This document shows, piece by piece, positions 1 through 6,603 of a DNA stretch of 6,623 nt. The position numbers were made by a program, and so were the translations under genes. The stretch covers positions 1-6,623 of the forward strand of contig JBBINE010000025.1 of NCBI GenBank assembly GCA_037444025.1. Direction: 5' to 3'. Position 1 is the stretch's first letter, and each line of letters starts with the position of its first letter. The DNA comes from JBBINE01 sp037444025 (GTDB lineage Bacteria; Patescibacteriota; Minisyncoccia; UBA6257; HR35). The notes beneath the pieces are model-generated. The model made no database searches, had not been told where the DNA came from, and was given only the letters and a program-made list of their open reading frames with translations.

Positions 1-340
1 TAAAAAATCCAACCAATAAACTAAAAATGCTTGCCAAGAGAACTATTCCGCTTAAAGCATCTTTAATATTTTTTATTCGATGGTTATAATTAGCATCAAT
101 AAAATCTAAAACTTCTTCTAAAATTGTATTAATACCTTCCGTAATTAAAACCAAAAAAATAGCTACTAAAATAAGAATGATTTCAATATCATTTAAATCA
201 AAAAAGAAAATTGCTAAAAAAACTAAAAAAGCAAATAAGCTCACAAAACGAAAATGTTTATGATGACTTATAGTGTATCTTAAACCATTAAAAGCATTTT
301 TAAGACTTTGTTTAAAATTTTTATTTTTAAAATTACTCAT
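1..340 (-). CDS. dgkA: DgkA-type diacylglycerol/undecaprenol kinase (C-terminus beyond window)
   Basis: Integral membrane lipid kinase of the prokaryotic DAGK family. It phosphorylates diacylglycerol (E. coli type) or undecaprenol (Gram-positive type) with ATP; the sequence does not settle which. The first 113 codons are in the window and were translated by hand; the last helix runs off the edge. The family N-terminus is present (FKQSLKNAFNGLRY, residues 9-22), followed by HFR (29-31), a hydrophobic helix at about 33-49, and a second helix at about 54-66 leading into the signature E68-G-I-N71-T-I-L-E75. This matches E69, N72 and catalytic E76 of E. coli DgkA. D79, and K93-D94 at the start of the third helix, are also conserved. 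H27 stands where E. coli has metal ligand E28. The ATG at 340 is the only good start; it lies 21 nt after the upstream gene's stop, in the same frame, with only a weak GAG upstream. It is probably the third gene of a surface-protein operon. Confidence 0.93.
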   Translation of the reverse strand, partial: MSNFKNKNFKQSLKNAFNGLRYTISHHKHFRFVSLFAFLVFLAIFFFDLNDIEIILILVAIFLVLITEGINTILEEVLDFIDANYNHRIKNIKDALSGIVLLASIFSLLVGFF

Positions 341-361
341 TTTAATTCTATTCTCTAAAAA

Positions 362-1705
362 TTATCTTATAATTTCAATTACTTTATTAGCTTTACCAGG
401 AGAATTAATAATTACTTCTTCTTTTGATTTTTCTATCGAAGGTAAATAATTTTCTCCTATTATTTTGTCATCCTCTAACCAATATAATTTTAAATCAAGA
501 AAAGTATTTTTGTTCCAAAAACTTCTAATCTGTTTATCAGGAAAAATAAAAATCATACCATCAAAGTCAATTACTTGTCCTTGATTTTTATCTTTTTTAA
601 CGAACATCAAACCTCTTTGCCATTCTGCTGGAGTTCTAGCTTCTTTTAACAAATATATCTTATTTTTAAGAGAATAAGGCAATAATTGATCACTAATTTT
701 TTCTACTTGAAATTTGTCATTAAGATAAGAGTATCTAAAATAAACATTTTCTATCCTCGGACCATTAATTAAAACCTCGACTAAACCACCCCTCATTGTC
801 TCAAAAGAAAAATTTTGATCAAAAATAAAATTTCCTAAAGAATAAAAAATAAATTTATCTTTATATTTTTCAATATTTTGAACAACATGAGGATGATAAC
901 CTATAACCATATCAGCACCACAATCAATTGATAATCTAGCTATCTCTCTTTGGCGTTCGTTGGCAATCTTTTGATATTCCTCGCCCCAGTGAAAAGTAAC
1001 AAAAAGAATATCAACCTGTTTTTTTGCTTTTTTTATTTGCTGGCAAATATTATCGTTAATTATATAAACTCCCACTTTATCATTCTGGGGAGATAAATTT
1101 TTCAAAAAATCACTATAGCCTAAAAAACCAATTTTAATATTATTTTTTTCAATAATAAGAGGATCATACTCTTTTTTGCCTACACCATAAAAATAAATTT
1201 TATTTTTTAATAAGTTATCTAATGTTTCGGTAAAAGCTTCTCTGCTGTAATCAAAAATATGATTATTAGCCAAATTCACAATATTTATTCCTGAAGCTTT
1301 TATATAAGGCAACACTTTTGGCTCCATTCTAAATGAATAAATACTTCCTACTTTATAACCCAGTAAGGCTACTGGTCCTTCAAGATTGATAACAATAAAA
1401 TCGAAATTTTTTAGATAAGTTAAAATTCTTTCTGTTAAGGCAAGATAGTTATTTTTAAAATTATTTTTTACACTTAGCTTAACATATCTATTTAGCATTA
1501 CATCGCCAGCAAAAAGAATTTTTATCTGGGTAGAGGTTGAAGAAAAATTTTTATCGGTAGAAGTTGAAATAAATTTATATTCTTTAAGTAGAAATGGCTT
1601 TAGAAAATATTTTTCATAAAAGATAAAAATACTGAAACAAAAAAATAAAATTAAAAATAAAATTAAAAGTCGGTGTAATTTAATTAAATGAATAAAAGTA
1701 ATCAT
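362..1705 (-). CDS. Membrane-anchored CapA-family protein with C-terminal DUF192 domain
   Basis: CapA/PgsA-family (PGA_cap) protein with a calcineurin-like metallophosphatase fold; relatives take part in poly-gamma-glutamate capsule synthesis. No capB, capC or ligase gene is nearby, so the substrate is unknown. Numbering is from the ATG at 1705 (447 aa). A basic N-terminus (KLHR) precedes one membrane helix at about 13-31, then a Ser/Thr-rich linker to about 60. The CapA core has AGDVMLNR (67-74), NLEGP (107-111), NLANNH (144-149), HWGEEY (239-244), GYHPHVVQ (269-276) and YSLGNFIFDQ (288-297). All the putative metal-binding Asp, Asn, Glu and His motifs are intact, so it should be active outside the cell. 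Residues about 353-446 match DUF192: RGLM, GMIFIFP, FWNKNT and SPGKANKVIEI. An in-frame ATG at 1744 would add 13 hydrophobic residues, predict two helices with the wrong topology, and overlap the upstream gene by 65 nt rather than 26. The start at 1705 is therefore preferred but unproven. Confidence 0.92.
   Translation of the reverse strand: MITFIHLIKLHRLLILFLILFFCFSIFIFYEKYFLKPFLLKEYKFISTSTDKNFSSTSTQIKILFAGDVMLNRYVKLSVKNNFKNNYLALTERILTYLKNFDFIVINLEGPVALLGYKVGSIYSFRMEPKVLPYIKASGINIVNLANNHIFDYSREAFTETLDNLLKNKIYFYGVGKKEYDPLIIEKNNIKIGFLGYSDFLKNLSPQNDKVGVYIINDNICQQIKKAKKQVDILFVTFHWGEEYQKIANERQREIARLSIDCGADMVIGYHPHVVQNIEKYKDKFIFYSLGNFIFDQNFSFETMRGGLVEVLINGPRIENVYFRYSYLNDKFQVEKISDQLLPYSLKNKIYLLKEARTPAEWQRGLMFVKKDKNQGQVIDFDGMIFIFPDKQIRSFWNKNTFLDLKLYWLEDDKIIGENYLPSIEKSKEEVIINSPGKANKVIEIIR
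1517..1568. repeat. Imperfect tandem duplication inside the CapA linker
   Basis: Two adjacent copies, at 1517-1541 (25 nt) and 1546-1568 (23 nt), share TTTTTATC then GGTAGA(A/G)GTTGAA, differing by one substitution and a 2 nt insertion. They encode the Ser/Thr-rich linker (STSTDKNF then STSTQIKI) between the membrane helix and the CapA domain. Repeat expansion in a flexible linker is the simplest explanation. Confidence 0.6.
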
Positions 1706-4196
1706 AGATCCGAGGAAAAATAAACCAAGAAATAAAATGCCCATTTTTAATTTTACAAGTATCTACAGGAAAAAGTAATAAAGAAATTTCTTTGTTATTA
1801 TTATCATCCTGTAAAAAACAACCCCAAAAATCTGATGTTAAAATAAAAGTTGAGCTTGATAAAAGTAACTCTCCTCTTTTAAGATTAAGAATAAAAGATG
1901 TTTGGGCAGGAATTTTTAAGTTAGGGAAAACTTGACAAATATCAAAAGTAAATTCCTGATGACTTAACAAAATAAATGTTGTTGTTCCTATGGTTTTGTC
2001 TTGAAAAGAAGTCATTAATTGATAATAAAGTCCCTCCTGTAAATAATAAGGAGATAACCAGCTAAAAATAAAAGTAGAAGAACTAATTTTAAGATTAAAG
2101 TTCAAAATTTCCTTAGGTGGAATCTCGGAATCTGAAACAGAATTTTGAGGGTCAGGATCAGTTAAAACAAAGTCAAAAAAATTATTATAGGAATTATAAG
2201 CATTACCGTAATTTTTTTCTTCATGTTTAATTGATTCTTCACTAGAATATGCTGTTGCTTTTCTTGATAAAGACTTATTTTTAGGAGGATTAGAAAGACA
2301 TTCTCCTAAGCAATTACTATTTTCTCCCCAACCGATCGAATCAACAATTTGGTTATCTTTATTAAATAAAATTATTTTATTGTTTTCTGTTAACTTATTT
2401 GATTTAGACCATCTAATATCTGGCTGAAGCAAAAGATTGGAAGAAGCATTAGCTAAAAGTAAATAAGAATAGGGATTGATTTTTATATTATCAAAATTAG
2501 ATCTGGCTCTACCTCCTAGAAGAGTATAAGATTTATTGTTTTTTAACAAAAGTAATCTCCAACCAGAAAGATCTGCCTTAAAATCGGTGGGATTATAAAG
2601 TTCTATATATTCATCGTCAGCTTTTTCTCCGGCTATCATAACTTCTGAGATTAGAATTGAAGAAGAGGCTAAAGAAAAAGATATATCTATATTTTCTGGA
2701 TTACATAAATCTTCTGGAAAAGTAGATGAAGCAATTTTTATCAAAGTAGCGTTTTCTCTATCTAAATTATCATAAAGATAAATTCCAAAATAATATAAAG
2801 TAGAAGAAGAAGGGCATTTTGTTATGGAAAATATTGACTCTGTAGAAGAAGCAGAAAATTGAGGTAAAGGCAAAGTTGAAGTTGTTCCAAAATCTTCTAG
2901 AGAAAAGATATTTTTATTTTGTAACTTGTCTAGCATATTGATTTCTGAGGAAGTTAAGATTATAAGATTATAAAAATAATTATTTTTTACCTTTTCTAGA
3001 TTGAGCCCTTGTAAATCTACATTTGGTTCAACAAAAAAGATATGTAAGAGATAATCATTATCGTTTATGCTTAGATTAACCTGAAAATTTTCAATATCTA
3101 AGATAGTTAAATCAATAAAATTATCTCGTGGTAATTCGGTATAAGAGGAATTTTTAGGAGTAGGAGTACGAAACCAAAAATCTTTTGAATTATCATCGCT
3201 ATCCTGGTAATTTTTTCTTTGAAGTGTTTTATTTGTTAAATTTTCTATCAAAAAAGGTCCTTTTTCATATTGATAAATTTTCTCTTTGTCATCTCCATAT
3301 CCTACTAAATCGGAAATTTCTCCATTAGGTTTTCTTAATATTAAAGTATTGTTTTTAGAAATAGAATAACTTTTAGCATAAGTTAAATCTGAAATATCTG
3401 CCACTGAAGAACTTGGATGAGAAATTAAAAAAAAGCTGTATGGTTTAATTTTAACATTTTCAAATTTTGATTCGGGAATAAGTTCTATTAAAGTTGGAGT
3501 TGAAGTTAGGTTTTCTTTAGAAGCATATTTTTCCAATTTCCAACAAGTAAGCTCTATTTCTTCATTGCTGTGGTTATAAAGTTCTATAAATTCATCATAA
3601 GTGCTTAAATCAGACTCTAACTGAATCTCAGAGATTAATATTTTGGAATAAGTTTTATTTTTATAATTATCACATTTATTTTGACGAGAATTATTTATAA
3701 TTCCTCCGCCTCCTCTATTTTTATCATTTTTATCTTCTTTAATTTCTTTTTCTTCAATTTCTTCTTCGTCTGATGTAGTAGGCATCCCTAATAAACTTGA
3801 AGTTGAGTTTGTTGAAATTAGATTCGTTAATTTTTCTTTTCCGATTAATTTTTGTAAAGTCGGATTATCTCTCTCTAATTGAGCATCTAGATCTTTGTTA
3901 AAAATAAACTCCTGATAACTAGTTTCTGTATCTTTTTCTTGGTATTGTTTTTCAGTATAGGTTCCCATTTTAAGAAAGGTTATTTCTCGATTATCTGAAA
4001 AAGTAGGTAGCCTATAACCAGAATTATTAATCTGACTAGAGGAACGAAAATGGTTTAATTTTAAAAGATCAAACAGTGAACTTAAAAAAAACTGAGGCTT
4101 TGCCAAAATTTTACTTATTTTATCTATCTCTAAAACAAAAAATATTCCTCCAAAACAAAAAAGTGAAATTAAAATGATTACCTTTAATTGATTCAT
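1680..4196 (-). CDS. Secreted/anchored protein with two lamin tail domains
   Basis: Large surface protein (838 aa from the ATG at 4196) of the kind common in CPR genomes; its ligand is unknown. A short basic N-terminus and hydrophobic segment (about 5-22) with no clear cleavage site suggest a signal anchor. Next comes a polar region with a Glu/Asp/Lys-rich stretch (about 143-159) and GGGG (162-165). LTD1 spans about 185-351, with ILISEIQ, DEFIELYN and a closing DFWFRTPTPKNS. A degenerate fibronectin-III-like region follows (about 362-502; YYFGIYLYDN). LTD2 spans about 512-685 and is the more canonical: ILISEVMIAG, DDEYIELYNPT, DLSGWRL, SIGWGE and DPDPQNS. The C-terminal region (about 697-815) looks like another FnIII-like beta domain, rich in SSST motifs, and ends in an aromatic tail. 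Several Cys residues could form disulfides. Lamin tail domains are immunoglobulin-like folds also found in bacterial secreted nucleases, but no nuclease domain is visible. A GTG at 4205 is an equally possible start; neither has an adjacent SD. Confidence 0.92.
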   Translation of the reverse strand: MNQLKVIILISLFCFGGIFFVLEIDKISKILAKPQFFLSSLFDLLKLNHFRSSSQINNSGYRLPTFSDNREITFLKMGTYTEKQYQEKDTETSYQEFIFNKDLDAQLERDNPTLQKLIGKEKLTNLISTNSTSSLLGMPTTSDEEEIEEKEIKEDKNDKNRGGGGIINNSRQNKCDNYKNKTYSKILISEIQLESDLSTYDEFIELYNHSNEEIELTCWKLEKYASKENLTSTPTLIELIPESKFENVKIKPYSFFLISHPSSSVADISDLTYAKSYSISKNNTLILRKPNGEISDLVGYGDDKEKIYQYEKGPFLIENLTNKTLQRKNYQDSDDNSKDFWFRTPTPKNSSYTELPRDNFIDLTILDIENFQVNLSINDNDYLLHIFFVEPNVDLQGLNLEKVKNNYFYNLIILTSSEINMLDKLQNKNIFSLEDFGTTSTLPLPQFSASSTESIFSITKCPSSSTLYYFGIYLYDNLDRENATLIKIASSTFPEDLCNPENIDISFSLASSSILISEVMIAGEKADDEYIELYNPTDFKADLSGWRLLLLKNNKSYTLLGGRARSNFDNIKINPYSYLLLANASSNLLLQPDIRWSKSNKLTENNKIILFNKDNQIVDSIGWGENSNCLGECLSNPPKNKSLSRKATAYSSEESIKHEEKNYGNAYNSYNNFFDFVLTDPDPQNSVSDSEIPPKEILNFNLKISSSTFIFSWLSPYYLQEGLYYQLMTSFQDKTIGTTTFILLSHQEFTFDICQVFPNLKIPAQTSFILNLKRGELLLSSSTFILTSDFWGCFLQDDNNNKEISLLLFPVDTCKIKNGHFISWFIFPRIYDYFYSFN

Positions 4197-4235
4197 TTGA
4201 TTCACAAACTAGCAGGTTTAAATAATTTTTAAAAA

Positions 4236-4266
4236 TATATAGCCTCCTTAATTTAAATTTTATCAA
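4236..4266 (-). promoter_or_regulatory. Tentative promoter for the LTD/CapA/dgkA operon
   Basis: On the minus strand TTGATA (4266-4261) is followed after 19 nt by TATATA (4241-4236), or after 18 nt by CTATAT. The spacing is longer than ideal. Transcription would begin about 25-30 nt before the LTD start. If this is the promoter, the TAAGGAGG at 4250-4243 lies in its spacer and is not transcribed. It is the best candidate I found in the intergenic region, but a weak one. Confidence 0.25.
4243..4250 (-). promoter_or_regulatory. Shine-Dalgarno-like TAAGGAGG without an adjacent start codon
   Basis: The minus strand reads TAAGGAGG, a perfect match to the 16S rRNA anti-SD. The nearest LTD-frame start (GTG at 4205) is 37 nt further on and the ATG at 4196 is 46 nt on, both too far for ordinary initiation. 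An in-frame TAG at 4211-4209 blocks any longer LTD reading frame. No ATG, GTG or TTG lies 4-15 nt downstream. It is either an orphan ribosome site, a long-range or structured SD, or a chance match in a promoter spacer. Confidence 0.3.
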
Positions 4267-4330
4267 AAATTAAAAAATATTTTTAACTATAAAACTGGCA
4301 TTTTTAATATATTTTCTAAATTTTATTATC

Positions 4331-4359
4331 TTGATTTAGTTTTTTATAGCTGATAAAAT
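4331..4359 (+). promoter_or_regulatory. Probable sigma70 promoter for the plus-strand GT4 gene
   Basis: TTGATT at 4331-4336 and TAAAAT at 4354-4359 are separated by exactly 17 nt. A TG at 4351-4352, one base before the -10 box, makes it an extended -10. Transcription would begin near 4366, giving a leader of about 42 nt before the ATG at 4408. In DNA this A+T-rich, chance matches are frequent, but the box spacing together with the extended -10 is better than background. Confidence 0.55.
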
Positions 4360-4407
4360 GTTCTCTAAAGAAACAATCATAAAGAAGCTAAACAAAGTTA
4401 AATATAG

Positions 4408-5523
4408 ATGAAAATTCTACTTATAATTACCCATGGAAAAATTGGCGGAGCAACTAATTCTGTTTTTTGGTTGGCAAAAGGATTAAAAGAAAAAAATATT
4501 GATGTTTATGTTGGATTTGGTGAAGGTGATTATTTAAAAGAAAAATTAAATTTAGAAAAAATTCCTTTTTATAATTTTAAATGGCTCAAAAGAACTCATA
4601 ATCCTCTGATTAATTTATTTTTCGTCTTTGAAATTAAAAGATTTTTAGATAAAGAAAAATTTGATATAGTACATTTTAATTCAACAAACGCCTTATTTGG
4701 AACAATTGGAGCAAAGTTTTCTAAAAATAAACCAAAAACAATTTTTACTTTTCGTGGACTTTCAGTTTTAGATCCTAATTATAAAAAAAATCTTTATTTA
4801 AAAATAATATACTGGGTTATTTTTAAATTTTTACTTTGGTTTATTAATATACCAGTTTTTGTTTGTAAAGATAATTTTAAAAAAGCAAAAAAAATAAAAC
4901 TTGCTAAAAAAGGAGTTATAATTTATAATGGTATTCCTGAATCAGAATTTCTAAGAAAGGAAGAGATAATTAAATTTTTCGAAGAAAGATTAAATATTTC
5001 TTTGAAAGACAAATTCATTATAGGCTCGATTGAAAGATTAGACTACTCAAAAAACTATGAATTTTTAATTTCTGTTTTACCAAAAATTTTAAAAATAAAA
5101 GAAAATGCTATCTTATTAATCATTGGCGACGGTCCTGAAAAGAAAAAACTAGAAAAATTAATAAAAAAACTAGAACTTCAAAATAAAATTTTTCTCTTAG
5201 GAGAAATAGAAAATGCTTCAAAATATTTAAAAGGCTTTGATTTATTTATTTTGCCTTCAAGATATGAAGGTTTATCTATAACTTTAATTGAAGCTTTGTT
5301 TGCACAAGTCTCAATTTTAGCTTCAGATGTTGGAGGAAACAAAGAAATAGTTGGAGAAAAAAGTGTTTTCAAATCACAAAATAAAACTGATTTTATAGAA
5401 AAATTCAAAAACATTTTAATTTCAGCAAACTTAAATAATAAAGCAAAAGAAATTTTTAGTATTAAATCTGTGGTTGAAAATTATCTTTCTTTGTATTTAA
5501 AACTTTCTCATACATCTCAATAA
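4408..5523 (+). CDS. GT4-family glycosyltransferase (GT-B fold)
   Basis: Cytoplasmic or membrane-associated glycosyltransferase that moves a sugar from a nucleotide donor to an acceptor, most likely for surface glycan assembly; the actual sugars cannot be read from sequence. The 371 aa length is normal for the family. The N-terminal acceptor domain starts with MKILLIITHG and a GKIGGA loop (10-15). DIVHFNST (86-93) and TFRGLS (114-119) follow, then a very hydrophobic basic-flanked stretch (about 131-152) suited to peripheral membrane contact. The C-terminal donor domain has GSIERLDYSKN (206-216), IIGDGPEKKKLEKL (238-251), FLLGEI (262-267) and the EX7E motif, E287 and E295, in YEGLSITLIEA. ASDVGGNKEIV (305-315) follows. 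The ATG is fixed because an in-frame TAG immediately precedes it. No SD is visible. It is the only plus-strand gene, divergent from the LTD operon, and its last 62 nt overlap the tail of the next gene. Confidence 0.93.
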   Translation: MKILLIITHGKIGGATNSVFWLAKGLKEKNIDVYVGFGEGDYLKEKLNLEKIPFYNFKWLKRTHNPLINLFFVFEIKRFLDKEKFDIVHFNSTNALFGTIGAKFSKNKPKTIFTFRGLSVLDPNYKKNLYLKIIYWVIFKFLLWFINIPVFVCKDNFKKAKKIKLAKKGVIIYNGIPESEFLRKEEIIKFFEERLNISLKDKFIIGSIERLDYSKNYEFLISVLPKILKIKENAILLIIGDGPEKKKLEKLIKKLELQNKIFLLGEIENASKYLKGFDLFILPSRYEGLSITLIEALFAQVSILASDVGGNKEIVGEKSVFKSQNKTDFIEKFKNILISANLNNKAKEIFSIKSVVENYLSLYLKLSHTSQ

Positions 5524-6544
5524 AATACTTAGCTAGACTTTCAAATTCTCTTTCTTTGGGATAATATGGATTTTTATCTAATGCTTCTTGGATACCTTTT
5601 ATAAGACTTTCTACATCTTTAGGTTCTACTAAGATACCATTTACTAAAGGAATATCTTCAATAAAAGCACCAACTTTAGTGGCTACCACAGAAACTTTAA
5701 AGAAAGCTGAAATTAATGGAATAGAAGATTGGGTAGCTTGAATATATGGTAAAACACAAATTTTTGATTTTTGAAATAATTCTGTTATTTCTTTTTTAGA
5801 TAAATATTTATTAATCAAAACGAACTTTTCTTCACTTTTCTTGATTTTCCTCAACAATTTTTTATCTAATCTTCCGGGACCTGCTATTACTATTTTAAAT
5901 TTCTCTATTTTTAATCCTGCTTCAATTAAATATTCTAATCCTTTATATTTTTCCAATCTCCCAAAAAATAATACCTGATTTTCTTTTTTTATACTTTTAT
6001 CAATATAATCCTTAAACAAAGGGGCAAAGCTTCCGTGAGGAATAACAAAAATTTTGTTTTCGTTTATCCCTAGTTCTTTGACTTTTTTAACAAAAATCTT
6101 TGAATGAATATGAATTCCATTAGCAAGTTTCAGAGAAATTATTCCCAAAATAGCGTTAATTTTTTCAATAGTATTTGTTGGATGTGGTTCTGGGTTATGA
6201 AGGGTAATAACAAAAGGAATTTTTTGAAGTTTTAAATAAATAGAAAGAAAAGGTGTTGGAGGATATCCTTCTCGAGACAAAATATGAACCAAATCAGGTT
6301 TTATATCATTTATAATTTTAATTAATTTTAAAGTAAATAGAGGATTTATGAGATTAAAAAAAGAAATAATTTTATTTCTAGATATTCTATATTTAATTAG
6401 AAAAATATTTTCTAAATCTCTGTTAAAATAATCAGGTATATATAAAAAAATCTCTTTATAATACTTTACCAATTCTTTAACCAAAAGATAATTATAATCC
6501 CCAATAGCACCTCTCATCAAAAAAGACAGTAAAAACAATTTCAT
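5462..6544 (-). CDS. GT4-family glycosyltransferase, ATQS-motif subgroup
   Basis: A second GT-B glycosyltransferase (360 aa), not a close copy of its neighbour. It probably contributes to the same surface glycan (inference from adjacency). The N-terminal domain shows an MRGAIGDYNY glycine loop (10-19), KPDLVHILSREG (82-93) and VITLHNPEPH (112-121). IPHGSF (168-173) links to the donor domain, which has VLFFGRLEKYKGLEYLIEA (191-209), IVIAGPGRLD (218-227) and LPYIQATQSSIPLISAF (265-281). The usual EX7E glutamates are absent, with T271 and S279 in their places. The PY..ATQS form is known in a subgroup of GT4 enzymes, so loss of activity should not be assumed. VVATKVGAFIEDI and NGILVEP close the nucleotide site. 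The ATG at 6544 is fixed by a TAG two codons upstream in frame; AGAGA nearby is only a weak SD. It converges on the plus-strand glycosyltransferase gene with a 62 nt coding overlap. Confidence 0.92.
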   Translation of the reverse strand: MKLFLLSFLMRGAIGDYNYLLVKELVKYYKEIFLYIPDYFNRDLENIFLIKYRISRNKIISFFNLINPLFTLKLIKIINDIKPDLVHILSREGYPPTPFLSIYLKLQKIPFVITLHNPEPHPTNTIEKINAILGIISLKLANGIHIHSKIFVKKVKELGINENKIFVIPHGSFAPLFKDYIDKSIKKENQVLFFGRLEKYKGLEYLIEAGLKIEKFKIVIAGPGRLDKKLLRKIKKSEEKFVLINKYLSKKEITELFQKSKICVLPYIQATQSSIPLISAFFKVSVVATKVGAFIEDIPLVNGILVEPKDVESLIKGIQEALDKNPYYPKEREFESLAKYFIEMYEKVLNTKKDNFQPQI

Positions 6545-6573
6545 TTTTCTCTATATATTCTTTATTATTTCTT

Positions 6574-6603
6574 ATTTTAAAAACATATTACTTTTAAACT
6601 CAA
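6574..6603 (-). promoter_or_regulatory. Tentative promoter for the minus-strand GT4 gene
   Basis: TTGAGT (6603-6598) and TAAAAT (6579-6574) on the minus strand are spaced by 18 nt, placing the transcript start near 6567 and leaving a leader of about 22 nt before the ATG at 6544. There is no extended -10. The gene could instead be transcribed from further upstream, outside the window. Confidence 0.3.

Noticed and set aside
362..1744. Assigning a poly-gamma-glutamate capsule operon from the CapA homology
   Set aside because: No CapB, CapC or CapE/CapD-like gene is present. CapA-family proteins are widespread outside capsule loci, so only the family can be supported.
4137..4190. Possible lipobox (SLFC) in the LTD protein N-terminus
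   Set aside because: The residue before Cys is Phe, where lipoboxes have Gly, Ala or Ser, so lipoprotein processing is unlikely.
4268..4286. A/T palindrome-like stretch (TTAAAAAATATTTTTAA) in the divergent intergenic region
   Set aside because: Imperfect, made only of A and T, and expected by chance in this composition. It has no G+C stem for a terminator and no basis for an operator call.
5178..5414. A 78-codon open frame on the minus strand
   Set aside because: It lies entirely antisense to the strongest part of the plus-strand glycosyltransferase (the donor domain with EX7E), and its peptide shows no recognisable family; it is a shadow frame.
5424..5560. Intrinsic terminator between the convergent glycosyltransferase genes
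   Set aside because: There is no G+C-rich hairpin followed by a T run on either strand; the region is coding on both strands.
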